Positions 1-11,290 of a stretch of 64,000 nucleotides of DNA are shown here, one piece after another. The stretch lies in NCBI GenBank assembly GCA_961205875.1, contig OY540809.1, positions 20,348,267 to 20,412,266 on the forward strand, read 5' to 3'. Within the stretch, counting starts at the first letter, position 1, and each line of letters starts with the position of its first letter. Under the pieces are notes generated by a model. It was given only the letters and a program-made list of their open reading frames with translations. It made no database searches and was not told the origin of the DNA. The DNA comes from Sialis fuliginosa. Taxonomy: Eukaryota > Arthropoda > Insecta > Megaloptera > Sialidae. A program made the position numbers and the translations under genes.

Positions 1-82
1 AAATGGTATATGCAGATTTTAAAATTGACTGAGCTTATATTGAAGAATTAGACTTATGGTTTAAACACTGTAAGATAATAAA

Positions 83-715
83 CTTGGTTTTTACTTTCTT
101 ATACCCATGTATGAAGTACATATAAGGTACTGGCACCATTTTTGGATATGACCCCATTAATGGCTATTTTTTATTTAAATGTACTGAATTAGGAATATTT
201 GTTGATTTTTGATCACTACCATTTCTGAATATCAATCTATATACTGATTTGATGACAATCGGTCAATTGGTGTCAAAATGATGGACATTAGTATAATTTT
301 TTGATTAATTATTATTATATTATCATAGCAATTGATTTACATTGTTTCAAATTTAACGATTCTTTCTTTTATATCTTTTATGTCGTAGTACTTATCATTT
401 TGTAATCATTAGCAAGTGTCCATCACTGCGTGCTCATTACTGGTTTTACTTTATCCATTACTGGAGAAAAAACATAAACAAAATAAAAGGCTATATTTAA
501 AAAAAAACTATATTTGCGGACTTTGGTAATTAAATTGATTAAATAAAGAGTTAATTGTTTTATTAACATGAGTTCATGAGAATTACAAAAAAGAAGTCCG
601 TCAATCACAAAAACAGTAAACCTTGCTTTTATAGTGGCCATAACTGGTGCCAGTACCTTACCTAGTATAAGTAAGTATTGTAAAGTCGATTTTTTTAAAT
701 TCCGGATTTTGATTT
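83..715 (+). repeat. Repeat P, copy 1, split by element A1
   Basis: The flanks of A1 (83-124 and 659-715) join into one sequence that matches 31660-31740: a stretch reading ACTTTCTTATACC followed by an AAAGTCGATTTTTTT-type run and CCGGATTTTGAT. A1 therefore landed inside an older dispersed repeat. The class of P is not recognised. Confidence 0.6.
125..658 (+). mobile_element. TIR element A, copy 1 (MITE)
   Basis: Termini AGGTACTGGCACCA and TGGTGCCAGTACCT are perfect 14-bp inverted repeats flanked by TA on both sides, as expected for Tc1/mariner-type insertion. There is no transposase, so it is non-autonomous. Four more copies lie at 11291, 12271, 40346 and 54934. This 534-bp copy is the best preserved. 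An open frame on the minus strand (423-641) is also open in copy 5 but stops early in copy 3, so coding is doubtful. Confidence 0.85.
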
Positions 716-971
716 TATGTAACGAAGCTTTCGTGGGACTACCAACAATAAATTTATTACTAAATTCAACATTATCAATTCAAATGGAGAAATAGGGAGG
801 GACGTCATATCATTTTTATTTTATTTTTATATCTAGGTAAGTGGGGTGTCATAATGTAGATCTCAATTAGTAGAATATGACACTATTTTTATATTTTTTT
901 CTAAATAAAAAATGCACTTGTAAGTGGCTCCAAACAGTCCACGGAATCCTTATGGCACACACCTGTGAATG
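716..971. other. AT-rich, no feature seen
   Basis: Low-complexity AT-rich DNA. Only a short 8-bp hairpin (GTGTCATA...TATGACAC near 847-885) stands out; no coding or repeat match was seen. Confidence 0.5.
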
Positions 972-1442
972 TTATATTTCAAAGTATATAAAGACAAGGA
1001 TGTCTTAATAAATCCTTGACCAATCAGCGTTGGCGCGGGAATTAACGTCACCCGGAGATAAAATTTCTTTATTTATTCTTGTTTTCGTATTTTTTGACAT
1101 TTTAACAACACATACAATCAAAGAAGTACAAATTAAACATTACAAAATTATTAAAAAGCTGTCACAGACAATTTGGTTTATTCGTAAAGCATCATTTTTA
1201 CTATTCTTAAGTTGGCAATACGTTCTGTGATTCTGACAGCTTTTTTACTTCTTTGATTGTATGTGTTGTTAAAATATCAAAAAATACACAAACAAGAATA
1301 AATAAAGGAATTTTTTGTAATTGATATTCTATTAAAAAATTTATAACATTTGTATATATCCCCCGGGTGATGTCAATTCCCGTGCCAATGCCGATTGGTC
1401 AAGGAGGTATTGAGACTACCTTGTCTATATATACCTTGGTAA
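972..1442 (+). mobile_element. Foldback element B, copy 1
   Basis: Left arm (about 985-1160) and right arm (about 1235-1442) are inverted copies: TATAAAGACAAGG ... CCTTGACCAATCAGCGTTGG and CAATCAAAGAAGTA on the left return reversed on the right, ending ACCTTGGTAA. A second copy begins at 63637 with TTACCAAGGTAT. The loop is short and non-coding; a short open frame at 1030-1230 is only the arm read through and has no ATG start. Confidence 0.75.
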
Positions 1443-2405
1443 TATGTGTTGTTTTCATTGTATAGAATATAGTTAAATAGATAAGTATAGGTAAGGTTGA
1501 AACTGTTTAAAAATGGTGAAATGGGAATCTTTTTATATTTAAAAAGCAGATTTTATTTTAAAAATATACTGTCATTTTTTAAATAATTTTTTAACCAATG
1601 TTTCTAGTTTACAAAATAGCCAATAGTACGGTTTTTAATAAAACGAACTATGTAAACAAAACATTCTGGAGAAATTACTTTTACAAGAGTAAAAAAAACA
1701 CTGTTCTACATACTTCATTGTGAACTTATTTTTTCAACAGATTCTTTACAAAATTCGCAAACTTATTTGGCTGCTATTTCGTCATTTTAAAGTCGTTTTG
1801 CGCGTAAAATACGCAGTGGCTAATATAATCAGCAAAAAATTTAAAATCAATTAACTTTTTAAAAATCAATATTATAAAAATTTTATTCAAATATGGTATA
1901 GCTTATAGCAGCTAAAAAGAACTAATATAATATGCGTGTACAAAAGTTTGCCTTTTGTGTTGTTTTTAACACTATCTAGTAATCTTACATTTTTCTTCAA
2001 ACAGAAATAGTAACCAGTCGTAAAATATATCTTTTTCTTACCCCTTGCATGTGACACACGACTGTAATAAAATAATAGGATTATAAATAACAAAAAATGT
2101 TCATTTTATGACATTTCTATATCTAGGTCAAATCTATTATGTTTAATAAAAATATACAAAAAAATAAAAATTGATTCCTTTTACTTGATTATTGACACCA
2201 ATTCTATCGGTACCTATACAGATAAAATATCGGTATGGAGAACCATACATGACTTCCATGTTCTTTCTATCTTTTTAAATAATTTTTAAATATAAATTTT
2301 TTTAAATATTTTATTTATATAACCTACTACTATGAATATACATATCGTAATACATTAAAAATACATATATACTTACAACGGTTACAGCTCTTTTTGCCAT
2401 TTGTA
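1443..2405. other. AT-rich, no feature seen
   Basis: About 960 bp with no recognisable repeat partner in the window, no credible open frame and no strong hairpin. Confidence 0.5.
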
Positions 2406-2600
2406 TATAAATATTAGTTTTCTAATGTCAAAAACATAATTCACATTCGTAGAAAAACTAATTTGACAATTTGAATTTAGTTGCATTTGTTTCCAAGGCA
2501 ACATGAATTAATGACATATTAGTATTTAAAATTCAAATTTTAAGTGTGTTTTTCACCGCTTTAATGGCTGTTTAGGCACGTACAAATAATAAATGTCCCT
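2406..2600 (+). repeat. Dispersed repeat pair, copy 1
   Basis: Matches 28927-29112 in the same orientation. Shared blocks include CTAATTTGACAATTTGAATT, CCAAGGCAACATGAATT and AATGGCTGTTTAG. The copies are diverged, with small indels, so it is old. The class is not recognised. Confidence 0.65.
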
Positions 2601-2689
2601 TAGATTCAATTGAACTGCAAATGTACCAAATCTTATCAAAATTAGTGAGATAATACTCGCAATATTAACTTTTTAGACGAAAAAAGTTA

Positions 2690-2985
2690 CAAAATTTCGA
2701 ATATTTCCAAAACCCCTAATCCGATTAGCACCAAAATCAATAGGTCTGGAGCACTCACTGAAACAAACATTTTCCCCAAAAATAATTCAGATCGGTACAT
2801 TTTTACAGTAGTTATCGTGAACGAAAAAAAATCTACATCCTGACACACAGACACACGCACAGCCGCCATGCGGAAATTAACTTTTCTTTACGTTTTGAAG
2901 TTAGTACAATCAGAATTTGTCATTTTCTCGGACACGATTTTTCGATGGTATTACAATACTTCCATTTCCTTCGAAACATGGAAGT
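2690..2985 (+). repeat. Dispersed repeat, inverted partner at 35089-35325
   Basis: Read backwards it matches 35089-35325. Shared blocks include CAGCCGCCATGC, CGGACACGATTTTTCGA and CCATTTCCTTCG. It joins directly to repeat C on its right. It resembles the 3' part of a retroelement in style only; no open frame supports that. Confidence 0.65.
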
Positions 2986-3039
2986 AAAATTGACTTGGGC
3001 CAAGAATTTATTATTTTATATATAACGAAAACAATCTTC

Positions 3040-3140
3040 AAAAAAGGAGGAGGAGGTTCTGAATTCAACAATATATATTTTTTATGTATGTTCGGGCATA
3101 ACTCCTTATTTGTCGGAGTTATGCCCGAACATACAAACGG
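3040..3140 (+). repeat. Repeat C, copy 1, with perfect palindrome
   Basis: Starts with the GGAGGAGGTTCTGAATTC head of family C and runs into TATGTATGTTCGGGCATAACTCC. Positions 3085-3105 are repeated exactly in reverse at 3115-3135, with a 9-base loop: a perfect 21-bp hairpin. In other copies of C the text after ACTCC continues as GACAAATATGCACC, so here the copy folds back on itself. Confidence 0.7.
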
Positions 3141-3223
3141 GATCCGTTTTTACGGTACCCCTTAAAATTGAATAAATTTACTTATTTCGTAACGAGAGTG
3201 AATGTTCATTTTTTGACACACCC
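3136..3223 (-). repeat. Remnant of TIR element D
   Basis: Ends TTTTTTGACACACCC followed by TA, the same terminus as the complete D at 7679-8135. The inner part (GGGATCC, GGTACCCCTTAAAA, CGAGAGTGAA) matches the opposite end of that copy in reverse, so only one arm survives here. Confidence 0.6.
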
Positions 3224-3227
3224 TAAT

Positions 3228-3490
3228 AATAGATATTTAATAAATAATTATTTTATGTATGTTCGAACCTAACTTCGACAAATATGCACCGATTTGGACG
3301 ATTTTTGTTTGAAAGAGTATACTCCCGAGATGGTCCCATATAAATTTTGATAGAATCTGACCATGGATTTCCAAGATTCGACACTCAAAAGAAAAAAAAA
3401 ACTGACTTCAAAAACTGTTATGTACTTTTCAGTGTTTTTAGGTTTTTTTTAATCAGTTTTATTTTTTTTCTTAAAAAGCTTTCGTTATAT
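3228..3490 (+). repeat. Repeat C, copy 2
   Basis: Carries TATGTATGTTCG, CGACAAATATGCACCGATTT, GAAAGAGTATACTCCCGAG, CACTCAAAAG and the terminal TTTTCAGTGTTTTTAGG ... TTTTATTTTTTT block shared with 7628, 39636, 41385 and (inverted) 62490. Right next to the D remnant, it mirrors the D-in-C arrangement at 7628-8462. Confidence 0.75.
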
Positions 3491-3973
3491 ATAAGTCAAT
3501 GTTTCTACCCATATATAGTTAGAACTGATACGTTAGACGAAAGTATACAAAAAAAACGTGTATGTATATTTCTAATTTCAAATTAAAAAAATAAAAGAAC
3601 AAATTTCCTTTCCCTTTTCAAATTACCATATTTTCATAAATCAAAAATTAACAATTCTTTTAGGTATAAACCATACATTTTTAAAACACCGGTTATACTT
3701 CTTTAATATGAAAAATATACGAACGTATGTATGTAATATAAAATAATAATTGTAAAATGCTAAAAATAAATTTTATAAAAATATGAAAACAGGAGACCGT
3801 ATTAAAAAGTTAAGTGCGCTGTGAAAATTTTAAGCAAATATTTTCTTTATATTAATACAGACTCATATATTTAACCTTTTTATGTTTGATGTAGCATTTG
3901 AATATTTATATTTTATTATTTAATATTAACTATACAAAACGGTGTTCTTAGAATTACATTTTGTTATGTAGAT
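3491..3973. other. AT-rich, no feature seen
   Basis: Short A/T runs, no repeat partner noticed and no coding signal. Confidence 0.5.
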
Positions 3974-4000
3974 CAGTGGTTCTCAAACTAAGCAATACTA
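3974..4000 (+). repeat. Possible hAT end without partner
   Basis: CAGTGGTTCTCAAACT is a typical hAT-type terminus and is close to the left end of element T at 37672. No matching right end was found nearby, so this may be a lone decayed end or chance. Confidence 0.3.
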
Positions 4001-4903
4001 TAACCCATTTATATCTAGTGAATAATACTTTTTTTGGGATTTAAAGGTGGACCAACATCCCTCTTAATTTAAATCTATATTTCTCACTTAACATTCTACG
4101 TACAGTAGGTATGCCCGTATTTAATTCTTATGTGTATGAAAATAGTTCAACAAAAATCAATCATCTCTGTTTTATAACAGATTATAATCAATTAATTATA
4201 TATATACATAAATGTATACTGTACTACCCTGTATATGTGCATGTACATAAAACCACGTGACTTATACGTCAACTATTAACCCTTTCACTACCGAGAAAAT
4301 TACACCAAACATCCACCAAATGCGTAGCGATTTTAATCATTTTTAAAAATATTTTTTACCTCCAAACCAATGATGTTTTCCTGCCAATTTTATACAATAA
4401 AAATGCAACATGTTCAAGAATTTTAAATTATATTTTAACCATTTAAAAATAATGTATTTTATAATAAATTAATATATTCTGTATCAATAAATGCATCTTC
4501 CGCATTGTAGAAATTGTTAATTTGATTAAAGGGGGTTTCAAGTATAGTGGAGATTGGGTTAATCATAGCGATCTATATTTCCTCTCCTTATTAATTAAGA
4601 TCTCGGCATATGAAGGGTATAATTGCGAACGCGAGGTCGCTTAATTAACGCTCTCGAGATACTGCAGAGCTCTGTATTATCGACCTATAGTTACCTATAT
4701 GGTACCGGATGTTATATAAAAGTTGTGTTGATGTTATATATTTCTCCTGCGAAAGTTTGTCGAGTTATTGATTACAGTTTTGTAATACAGTTGTTCTACT
4801 TTACAATATTGATGTTTGTCGACGCGGACGGTCTGTAAATATCGTCTACGTTTCATGTAGAGAATAAGTTAATCATGTAGATATTAATGACGAAATATTT
4901 TAA
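4001..4903. other. Unassigned, with a dense run of 6-8 bp palindromes
   Basis: No repeat partner was found. TTAACCCTTTCACTACC at 4277 looks like one end of a TTAA-type element, without a clear other end. Between 4591 and 4706 sit TTAATTAA (twice), AGATCT, CATATG, CTCGAG, CTGCAG, GAGCTC and GGTACC, an unusual clustering described under findings. A 71-codon open frame at 4623-4838 starts with a non-ATG codon and matches nothing recognised. Confidence 0.4.
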
Positions 4904-5060
4904 CCCTTTCGTTATGAGGAGCGTATACATAGGTATACGTTTCGTAAATATTGGTCCAATTAACGAAGAGCGTATGCGTTTTTACTGTGTTGTAAGACGA
5001 GAAAGGTATATATTTCACATATTCATATATGTTTCTTAAAAAAAGTCCGTGACGAAAGAG
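4904..5060 (+). mobile_element. piggyBac-like miniature element, 157 bp
   Basis: Flanked by TTAA on both sides (4900-4903 and 5061-5064). Termini CCCTTTCGTTATGAGGA and GTCCGTGACGAAAGAG are imperfect inverted repeats. TTAA duplication with a CCY terminus is the piggyBac pattern. No coding content. Confidence 0.65.
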
Positions 5061-5168
5061 TTAACGTTTATTTTTAAAATTTTATTAAAATCAATTAAAT
5101 ACAAAAAAAAGTTGGTGGCATAGTAGATATTTTAGAAGTATGACTCATAGAAACTTTTTTTATTTAAA

Positions 5169-5345
5169 ACTAGCGCATTGGACCCGGTGTTACCTGGGTT
5201 AATATCGACAAAATCATAATAACCTAAACCGACATGAAATTTACACAAAATATCCAAAAATACACACCTAAATATAACCTATCCGTTAGTGAAAACTGGA
5301 ATAAAATCCGTTTAGTAGTTATTGATAAAATCGTGTAAAATTATA
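5169..5345 (-). mobile_element. Helitron-type repeat F, copy 1 (truncated)
   Basis: Begins ACTAGCGCATTGGACCCGGT, the reversed 3' end of F (CCAATGCGCTAGT), and runs to GTTAGTGAAAACTGGAATAA. The 5' part with CTGTCTGTCTG is missing. Full copies lie at 30595 and 32765. Confidence 0.7.
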
Positions 5346-6660
5346 ATATTATAAATTATAACTCCCAGGAAACACCAGGTCCCATCTTATAATTTGTATG
5401 ATTAAAAAAATAAAAATAAATAGGTTACTTAGCACAATCATAATCAATTTCGATATTTTACATTTCTTGGAAGTGAAATGTTTCTTTATATTTCAATCAA
5501 TATAATTCAAAATATTTGATTGTTAACATGTGTCAAAAATCTTTCAATCGTTCGACAAAATATTCGAAAGAGACGTAACCATAGTAACTACAGTGACATT
5601 TGTATGCTGTAACATCAAGGAAACAAAACACGACTTGATAAAGATTTTTTTAGTCTTTTATTGTTAAATGTTAAGTTTTCATTAATTATTATTAATAGCC
5701 ACGAACATGCACAGAAAAATAATCTAACTATTGGCGAAAACCGCATTGAAGTCGGTTCAGTGATTCCCGAGTCTATAAGCCTCATATAAACGTGTATTCA
5801 TTTTATAATTTAGTAGTTACATCCCTTAAAAAAACAAAAAACTAGGTTAGTTTTTTATTTGTTATTTTTGAATCTTCAAAATCGAAAATATAATTTAAAA
5901 CTGCATCCAATCAATGGAATAAATTTTAAACATCGATGTAACTAAAATGATTTACAGTTCATTTTTTAGTTTTTTACGATGTATTGATAAAATAAGTAAT
6001 AATAAAAATTGGTGGCTTCATGTATTATAATTAAATAAAATATAGATTTTAAAATACCAAACCTGAATCACAAAATATCTTAAATAACTCCCAATTAAAA
6101 TCATTAAAAATATTTCCAATATTTCAATTAAACTGTAACATATCTGTACAGAAAAAAATCGGTAAATGAAACAAAAAATAAGAAAGGCATTCAAAAGGTG
6201 AGATAATATTTTTTTCTGCTCTATTTTTTACCTGGTCCAGGGTGAGAAATACCACCTTCGTTAAAAATTCAAGATAAATAGTGATAAATTAAAAATTAAA
6301 GCGGTCGTAATGACGAAGGTATATTATGATATCTTACAATCGCTTTTTTAAATTGAAATCATTAATTTTTTTCTCCTGTCTTAGTAGTTTTTTTATCTCT
6401 TCTTAGTCTGAAATAATTGAGTATTGTTTTATAAGTGTACTCCTCTTTATTTTAATTAAAATATTGTTATAATACGCTTGTTTTCTCGATAGTTATTAAT
6501 TTGAGAACATGTTTCATTGAATTATTTAAATACAAAATTATTGGTTATTTAATATTTTAAAATTTTTTATATGGGTGTTAGATCAGGTATTTTTTTTATT
6601 ACTATTAAAACAATATAACCATTATTTATCTTCATATTTCAACTGTCTGAAATAAAAAAT
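5346..6660. other. AT-rich, no feature seen
   Basis: About 1.3 kb with no repeat partner noticed. Short inverted words (ACCTTCGTTA...TGACGAAGGT near 6255-6320) are too short to call. Confidence 0.5.
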
Positions 6661-7112
6661 AAATGGCCAAGTGCGTGTTCAGTACGCAAGTGACAGGGTT
6701 CCGTAGCCATTCTCACTACGTTTTATAAAAAAGAGTTATTTCTAAATTTTTCATGAACTATTTTTGCTACAGTATTCGTTATAATTTTCATTGAAAATTT
6801 TAATTAAAAGCTACATTCTGGATTTTGTTCTTCAGATTTTTGCATTGATAAGAAATTAGGGTGGACGTTCTTATAACGACTTTGAAAGCAAAAAAGGTCC
6901 TAACACATTTTTTGTTGCATTTTAGGAGATCTATCTTAAGATACCCTATTCAGTGGAGTAAGTGAACTCTTTTCAGTCTATGGAAGGGTGGTTTAAAATT
7001 TTTTTTTTTTTTCAAAAATTTCATTATTTCTATTTTTGCGTTATCAATCTACGTCCGTATACGAAAGAGAATGAGATGGACAGACGGACAGTTTTCTACA
7101 GAACCCTAAAAA
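6661..7112 (+). repeat. Repeat E, copy 1
   Basis: Starts GGCCAAGTGCGTGTTCAGTA, then AGGGTTCCGTAGCCATTCTC and TATTTTTGCTACAGTATTCG, and ends near GGACAGTTTTCTACAGAACC. The same family lies at 31556 (plus) and 37731 (minus). The length and 3' style suggest a retroelement tail, but no reverse transcriptase is visible. Confidence 0.65.
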
Positions 7113-7627
7113 CAGTTTTTTATAAAACTTTATTATTCATACAGTAAATTACCTCAAAATAAATAGGTAGGTATATGATAATTATAAATGAAATTAAGTT
7201 ATCATATTAAAATTAATTGGCCTCCAGTTAACATTATATTTGAGTAAAAAATTGACCGCCGTATTGCGCTGAAAGGTAAAAAAACTAATTTAAATTTAAA
7301 GCAATTAAAATTTACAAACACTTGCTATTTTTATCACAAATGTTCTATAAAACAAGATTCGTGTTATCTGATGGACTGTCCGCCCACCTAGCATGAGAAA
7401 GTAAACACCTTCTACCCCTATTATAATATAAAAATAAATCTAACGGTACGTAGCTAACTTTTTATTTATACGCATTCTATAAACCAGAACTGGAAAAACC
7501 CTAAAATTTTGAAAAGTTCGGTTTCAGTAAACATTTTTCAGTAAAAAATTTCTTTCTAAATTTAATTATTATTATATAGGTATTTGTATCGATATTTTTG
7601 TACTTTTGTTTTTATTCAGTGTTTTTA
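7113..7627. other. AT-rich, no feature seen
   Basis: No coding signal and no repeat partner noticed. Confidence 0.5.
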
Positions 7628-8462
7628 ACCGACTTAAAAAAATGTGGGGGTTTTCAATTTGATAATATATGTATATTAGGGTGTGTCAAAAAAATATTTT
7701 TTTTTTTCGCTCTCATTTTAAGAGGTGCTGCAAAGGGGGTCCCGTTTCCCATTTAAATAACATTGAAAAATTATTCTTCACTATCAAAATTGGTATTACT
7801 GATTCATGATTATGGATAAAAAAACTTATACTTAAATATTTTATAGAGAATAAAATTATTTTCTAATAATGCTAGTTGTCGACTGGGTTATTCTTTTTCC
7901 GATAGCTCATTAATAGTTATATATTGCTATTTAATTGATATTTATAGAAAATTGACGTTTAAATGCTGATTTTTTTGAAAAAAAATTAAAACACTTATAA
8001 GTTTCAACTCATTATATTTACAGTTATTTAACTCTAGACTATTTTAATAGAGAATTAAATTTCCCATAAAATTAACATTCAACTTATTTTTATAAAAACA
8101 ATAGTTGAGTTAATGATCATTTTTTTGACACACCCTAATAGTAATAAATAATTATTTTATGTATGTTCGGACCTAAATTCGACAAATATGCACTGATTTG
8201 CTTGATTTTTGTCTCTTTGAAAGAGTATACACTCGGGGTGGTCCAATATAAATTTTATCAGAATCTTAACATGTACTTCTTAGATACGCCACTCAAAAAG
8301 AAAAATATAAAAAACTTAAAAATAAGAACCGATTTCAAAAACTTTTTTAAATATTATACCTATACTTTTCAATGTTTTTAGAGTTTTTTTTAAATCGTTT
8401 TTTGAAGTTGTTAAGGGTTTTTTTGAAGTCGGTTTTATTTTTTCTAAAAAAGTTTTTTTTAT
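7628..8462 (+). repeat. Repeat C, copy 3, interrupted by element D
   Basis: The head of C (ACCGACTTAAAAAAATG ... TTTTCAATTTGATAATA) is separated from its body (TATGTATGTTCGGACCTAAA onward) by element D. The body ends in the TTTTCAATGTTTTTAG ... AAGTCGGTTTTATTTTTT block. The D-flanking text TAATAAATAATTATTTTATG is shared with copy 2, so the two are duplicates of one C+D composite. Confidence 0.75.
7679..8135 (+). mobile_element. TIR element D, 457 bp
   Basis: Termini GGGTGTGTCAAAAAAA and TTTTTTTGACACACCC are perfect inverted repeats flanked by TA on both sides (7677-7678, 8136-8137), a Tc1/mariner-type pattern. No transposase frame; non-autonomous. Confidence 0.8.
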
Positions 8463-9924
8463 CCAGGTTAATGTTTCGATTCCGGTTCTATAATTTCAGT
8501 GGGATTCTTGGTTAAATTCAAGGATAAAACTATAAATTTTAAAAATGTTTATTTCAATGATAGAAATACGATCCTTAAAGAAAAACCTAAATAAAATTAT
8601 TATTCTATCTATATTGAAATATTATATACCACCGTAACAATAATAACGAAATCGAGCAGAGAATATTTCCGCCAATTAAGAGAATTCTTGAGTCGGAAAA
8701 TGTGTATTCTTTAAATTATCTACAAGATTCCATATCTCGAGAGCAAGATATAACATTTCGAGAATACAGTATCACAAAAACGGGCACAATAACTTCACTA
8801 AATTACATAACATTACTTTGGGTACTTGTACATATAAAAGAGTATAAAATGTGGAGTTGAGAAATAATGCTTCAGCGTGCGTGTACATTGTACTCTCTAT
8901 GTATTCATGAAAAATAGAAACATCATATTTCTAGCTATGTTATTATTTAATGACGAAGTTCAATAAAGTATATGTAAGTTATACTGAAACGTTTTTATTA
9001 TTTGTTAGAAAATAGTAAAAATAATAAATATGTAGGTATTTTCTTTAACCCCAAGCCTTAGGAATTTTATTATTAATCTAACTTTGTGTAGAAGGGGGTA
9101 ATTAGATCCCTTCTTAGAATTTAGTGTATGCTGATCGCTTGTAGCTATCTTTGTGTCACACATTGTGTTAATTAAGAATTTGGAACATTAACTCCAGCAT
9201 TATTGTAAAAATTGCTCTATTTTTATGTTTAGAACATGCTATGTGTATTAATTGTTTCGACAGATATATCTTCAATTGAACCTTATTTGTTATTGATATT
9301 TTATTTTGTGAATTAGTGTAGAAACGTTCCAAAAAAGTGTATTTGTTTTTCTTTGTGGACTGTGTTATTTCAAAATCGTGTTAAAAAATAGTTGGGTATA
9401 TATTATGTTTTATAATTGCATAATATAAAACTTATTTAATTGGTTAATAAATATAATACCTAACAATAGTCTAATATATGTATACATATACCGTGTTAAT
9501 AATAATAAAATAATATATTATAATAATAATAAAAATCAATTTTAAATTTATTTACAATTAATTTTTCTGTGAAGGCCTGAAAGGCCCGACGCCAAAACTG
9601 GTTTCCCACAAGTAAGCGCTAGTACTGCAGGGTTAAGAAAAAAACCATTGGTTCAACAGCTTAAAATATAAATTTTATGAAAAAATTGTGTAAGACAAAA
9701 ACTTTTTGCAGCTAATTACTTGCCACAATTTTATCTATTTAAAGTTAAATTTTAGTTGTTTGAATTTTGAGATATTAATGGTACCCATTTGACTTGTTTG
9801 TTAACGTTTATTAGTTTATTTTAATGAACTTATAGAAAATAAAACAGTTACTTACTATTTCATAGACATACAATTTCGTCTAACTACATTTTAATTAATT
9901 ACATAAGCCCATTTTAATTTAGAT
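8463..9924. other. AT-rich, no feature seen
   Basis: Includes an imperfect AAT-rich simple run (about 9486-9530). A stop-free stretch of about 87 codons exists near 8615-8880 on the plus strand but lacks a start and any recognised motif; such lengths are expected by chance at this composition. Confidence 0.45.
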
Positions 9925-10310
9925 TTGATTTCATCCAAAAATACTCCAACCATCAAACATGTTTCTGTTTTATTCACCGGATTTATAAACTGCTCAAATA
10001 TTATAGAGTTAATTACTCCAGAGCTAGAGGGTAAACTTGTACAAAATACATACACTCACATACACACACGAACACAACCGTCTATTTGGCTATTAAGTTC
10101 TGAGGGAACACACATACAGTTATCCCAGGAGTTCCCTGCTGGTGCTGCCATCTGGTGTCGACCACCATCATCAACAACAAAACATCATCCGTGTGTGTCC
10201 AAATGGACCCATGTCCACCCTTCTTGTCGCCCTTTACTATCCCCCTACTACCCTATTTCATATTTATATCGTTGGACGTACACTGTGAAATGTTTTTTCT
10301 TGTTTTTTGA
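9925..10310 (+). other. GC-richer island with open frame, unassigned
   Basis: One frame stays open for 139 codons from 9925 to 10344, the longest in the window, helped by the higher GC of 10070-10260. It begins at TTG, not ATG, and its end runs into the miniature element at 10322, so it is not a gene as it stands. No domain is recognised; it is rich in Ser, Thr, Pro and His. It could be an old exon or an unrecognised repeat. Confidence 0.25.
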
Positions 10311-10321
10311 CAGATTGTTAA

Positions 10322-10606
10322 GGGAACATCCAAAAACTACGTAACGCTTTTAGAAGGGGGGGGGGTGCAACCATTTTGTTACATGGCATTACATGGGGTA
10401 TAAAAAAATCAAATAAAAACAATTGTTGCACGATTAACCGATATTTATTAAAATGTTTACTTCATGCGAAAATAGTTAAAAAAAACATATTGTGATTTAT
10501 GTGATAGGGAGGGGGAAGGGGTCAAAGGCTATTGTTTACATGGAGTTACATGAAGGAGGGGGTTAAAAATTTTATAAAAAGCGTTACGTGGTTTATGGAC
10601 GTTACC
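10322..10606 (+). mobile_element. Harbinger-like MITE, 285 bp
   Basis: Left end GGGAACATCCAAAAACTACG continuing TAACGC pairs with right end GCGTTACGTGGTTTATGGAC followed by GTTACC, about 26 bp with few mismatches. TAA flanks both sides (10319-10321 and 10607-10609). G-runs lie just inside each arm. No coding content. This terminus type is common in arthropod genomes. Confidence 0.7.
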
Positions 10607-10850
10607 TAAATATTTGAGTTGATCTTAGGTCATAAATGAGATTATTATTTAACGATTAAAACTTTAAGTTTGATTCTCTTTATCGGAGTAATCGATATTG
10701 CAAAATAATTTAAATATATTTTTGTTCATGTAAATCTGCTCCTCCGAATGTGAACTGACACATATTTGCAGGGCACCCAACAAAACATGGACAAAATTAA
10801 AATTAAATATTTTATTTTGACGTATACAAAACACGTAACTTGAAATAGAC
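10607..10850. other. AT-rich, no feature seen
   Basis: No repeat partner or coding signal noticed. Confidence 0.5.
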
Positions 10851-11005
10851 TTAAACTGACTTTTACACATTCAACCATATTTATCTTATACATATACTCA
10901 TCGCTCTCTCACGCATAGTCGACGTAAACTGACTTGTATACATACGTTATTCATCCATCTTTCTCTTATGCATATACTTATCGCTCTCTCACTCATATGC
11001 ACACT
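10851..11005 (+). repeat. Two-unit tandem duplication, about 75-80 bp
   Basis: The block starting TTAAACTGACTTTTACACA repeats from TAAACTGACTTGTATACATA. Both units share TTATCTTATACATATACTCA/TTCTCTTATGCATATACTTA followed by TCGCTCTCTCACGCATA or TCGCTCTCTCACTCATA. The units are diverged at several sites. Confidence 0.7.
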
Positions 11006-11290
11006 CTCCTTAGCGTTTTCGTTTGGAAACCTGTCATGTTTTAAACGTGTCGGAGTCATTCCAATTCACTACCTCGCTAAAGAAGTTGGAGTTCACCAAA
11101 ATTCACGTAATTTGAGGGTTGAAGGACTTTTAGGAACAATACTACATTACTTTGTTTCGTTTAGGAAGCAGTGGTCGCAGATGGCTAACACTTTTCTCGC
11201 TAAAGAAGTTTCACTTCAAAAATTGCCAGTGTAGTTCACCATATCCCCCCTCTTTGTAATTTGAAGGTTGAAAGATTTTTAGAAACAATA

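Noticed and set aside
1030..1230. Open frame in element B
   Set aside because: No ATG, and it spans the inverted arm and loop of the foldback.
4277..4562. TTAACCCTTTCACTACC paired with ATTGGGTTAA as one element
   Set aside because: The two ends do not match beyond a few bases.
8615..8880. Stop-free stretch of about 87 codons
   Set aside because: No start, no motif, and several such stretches are expected by chance in 64 kb of AT-rich DNA.
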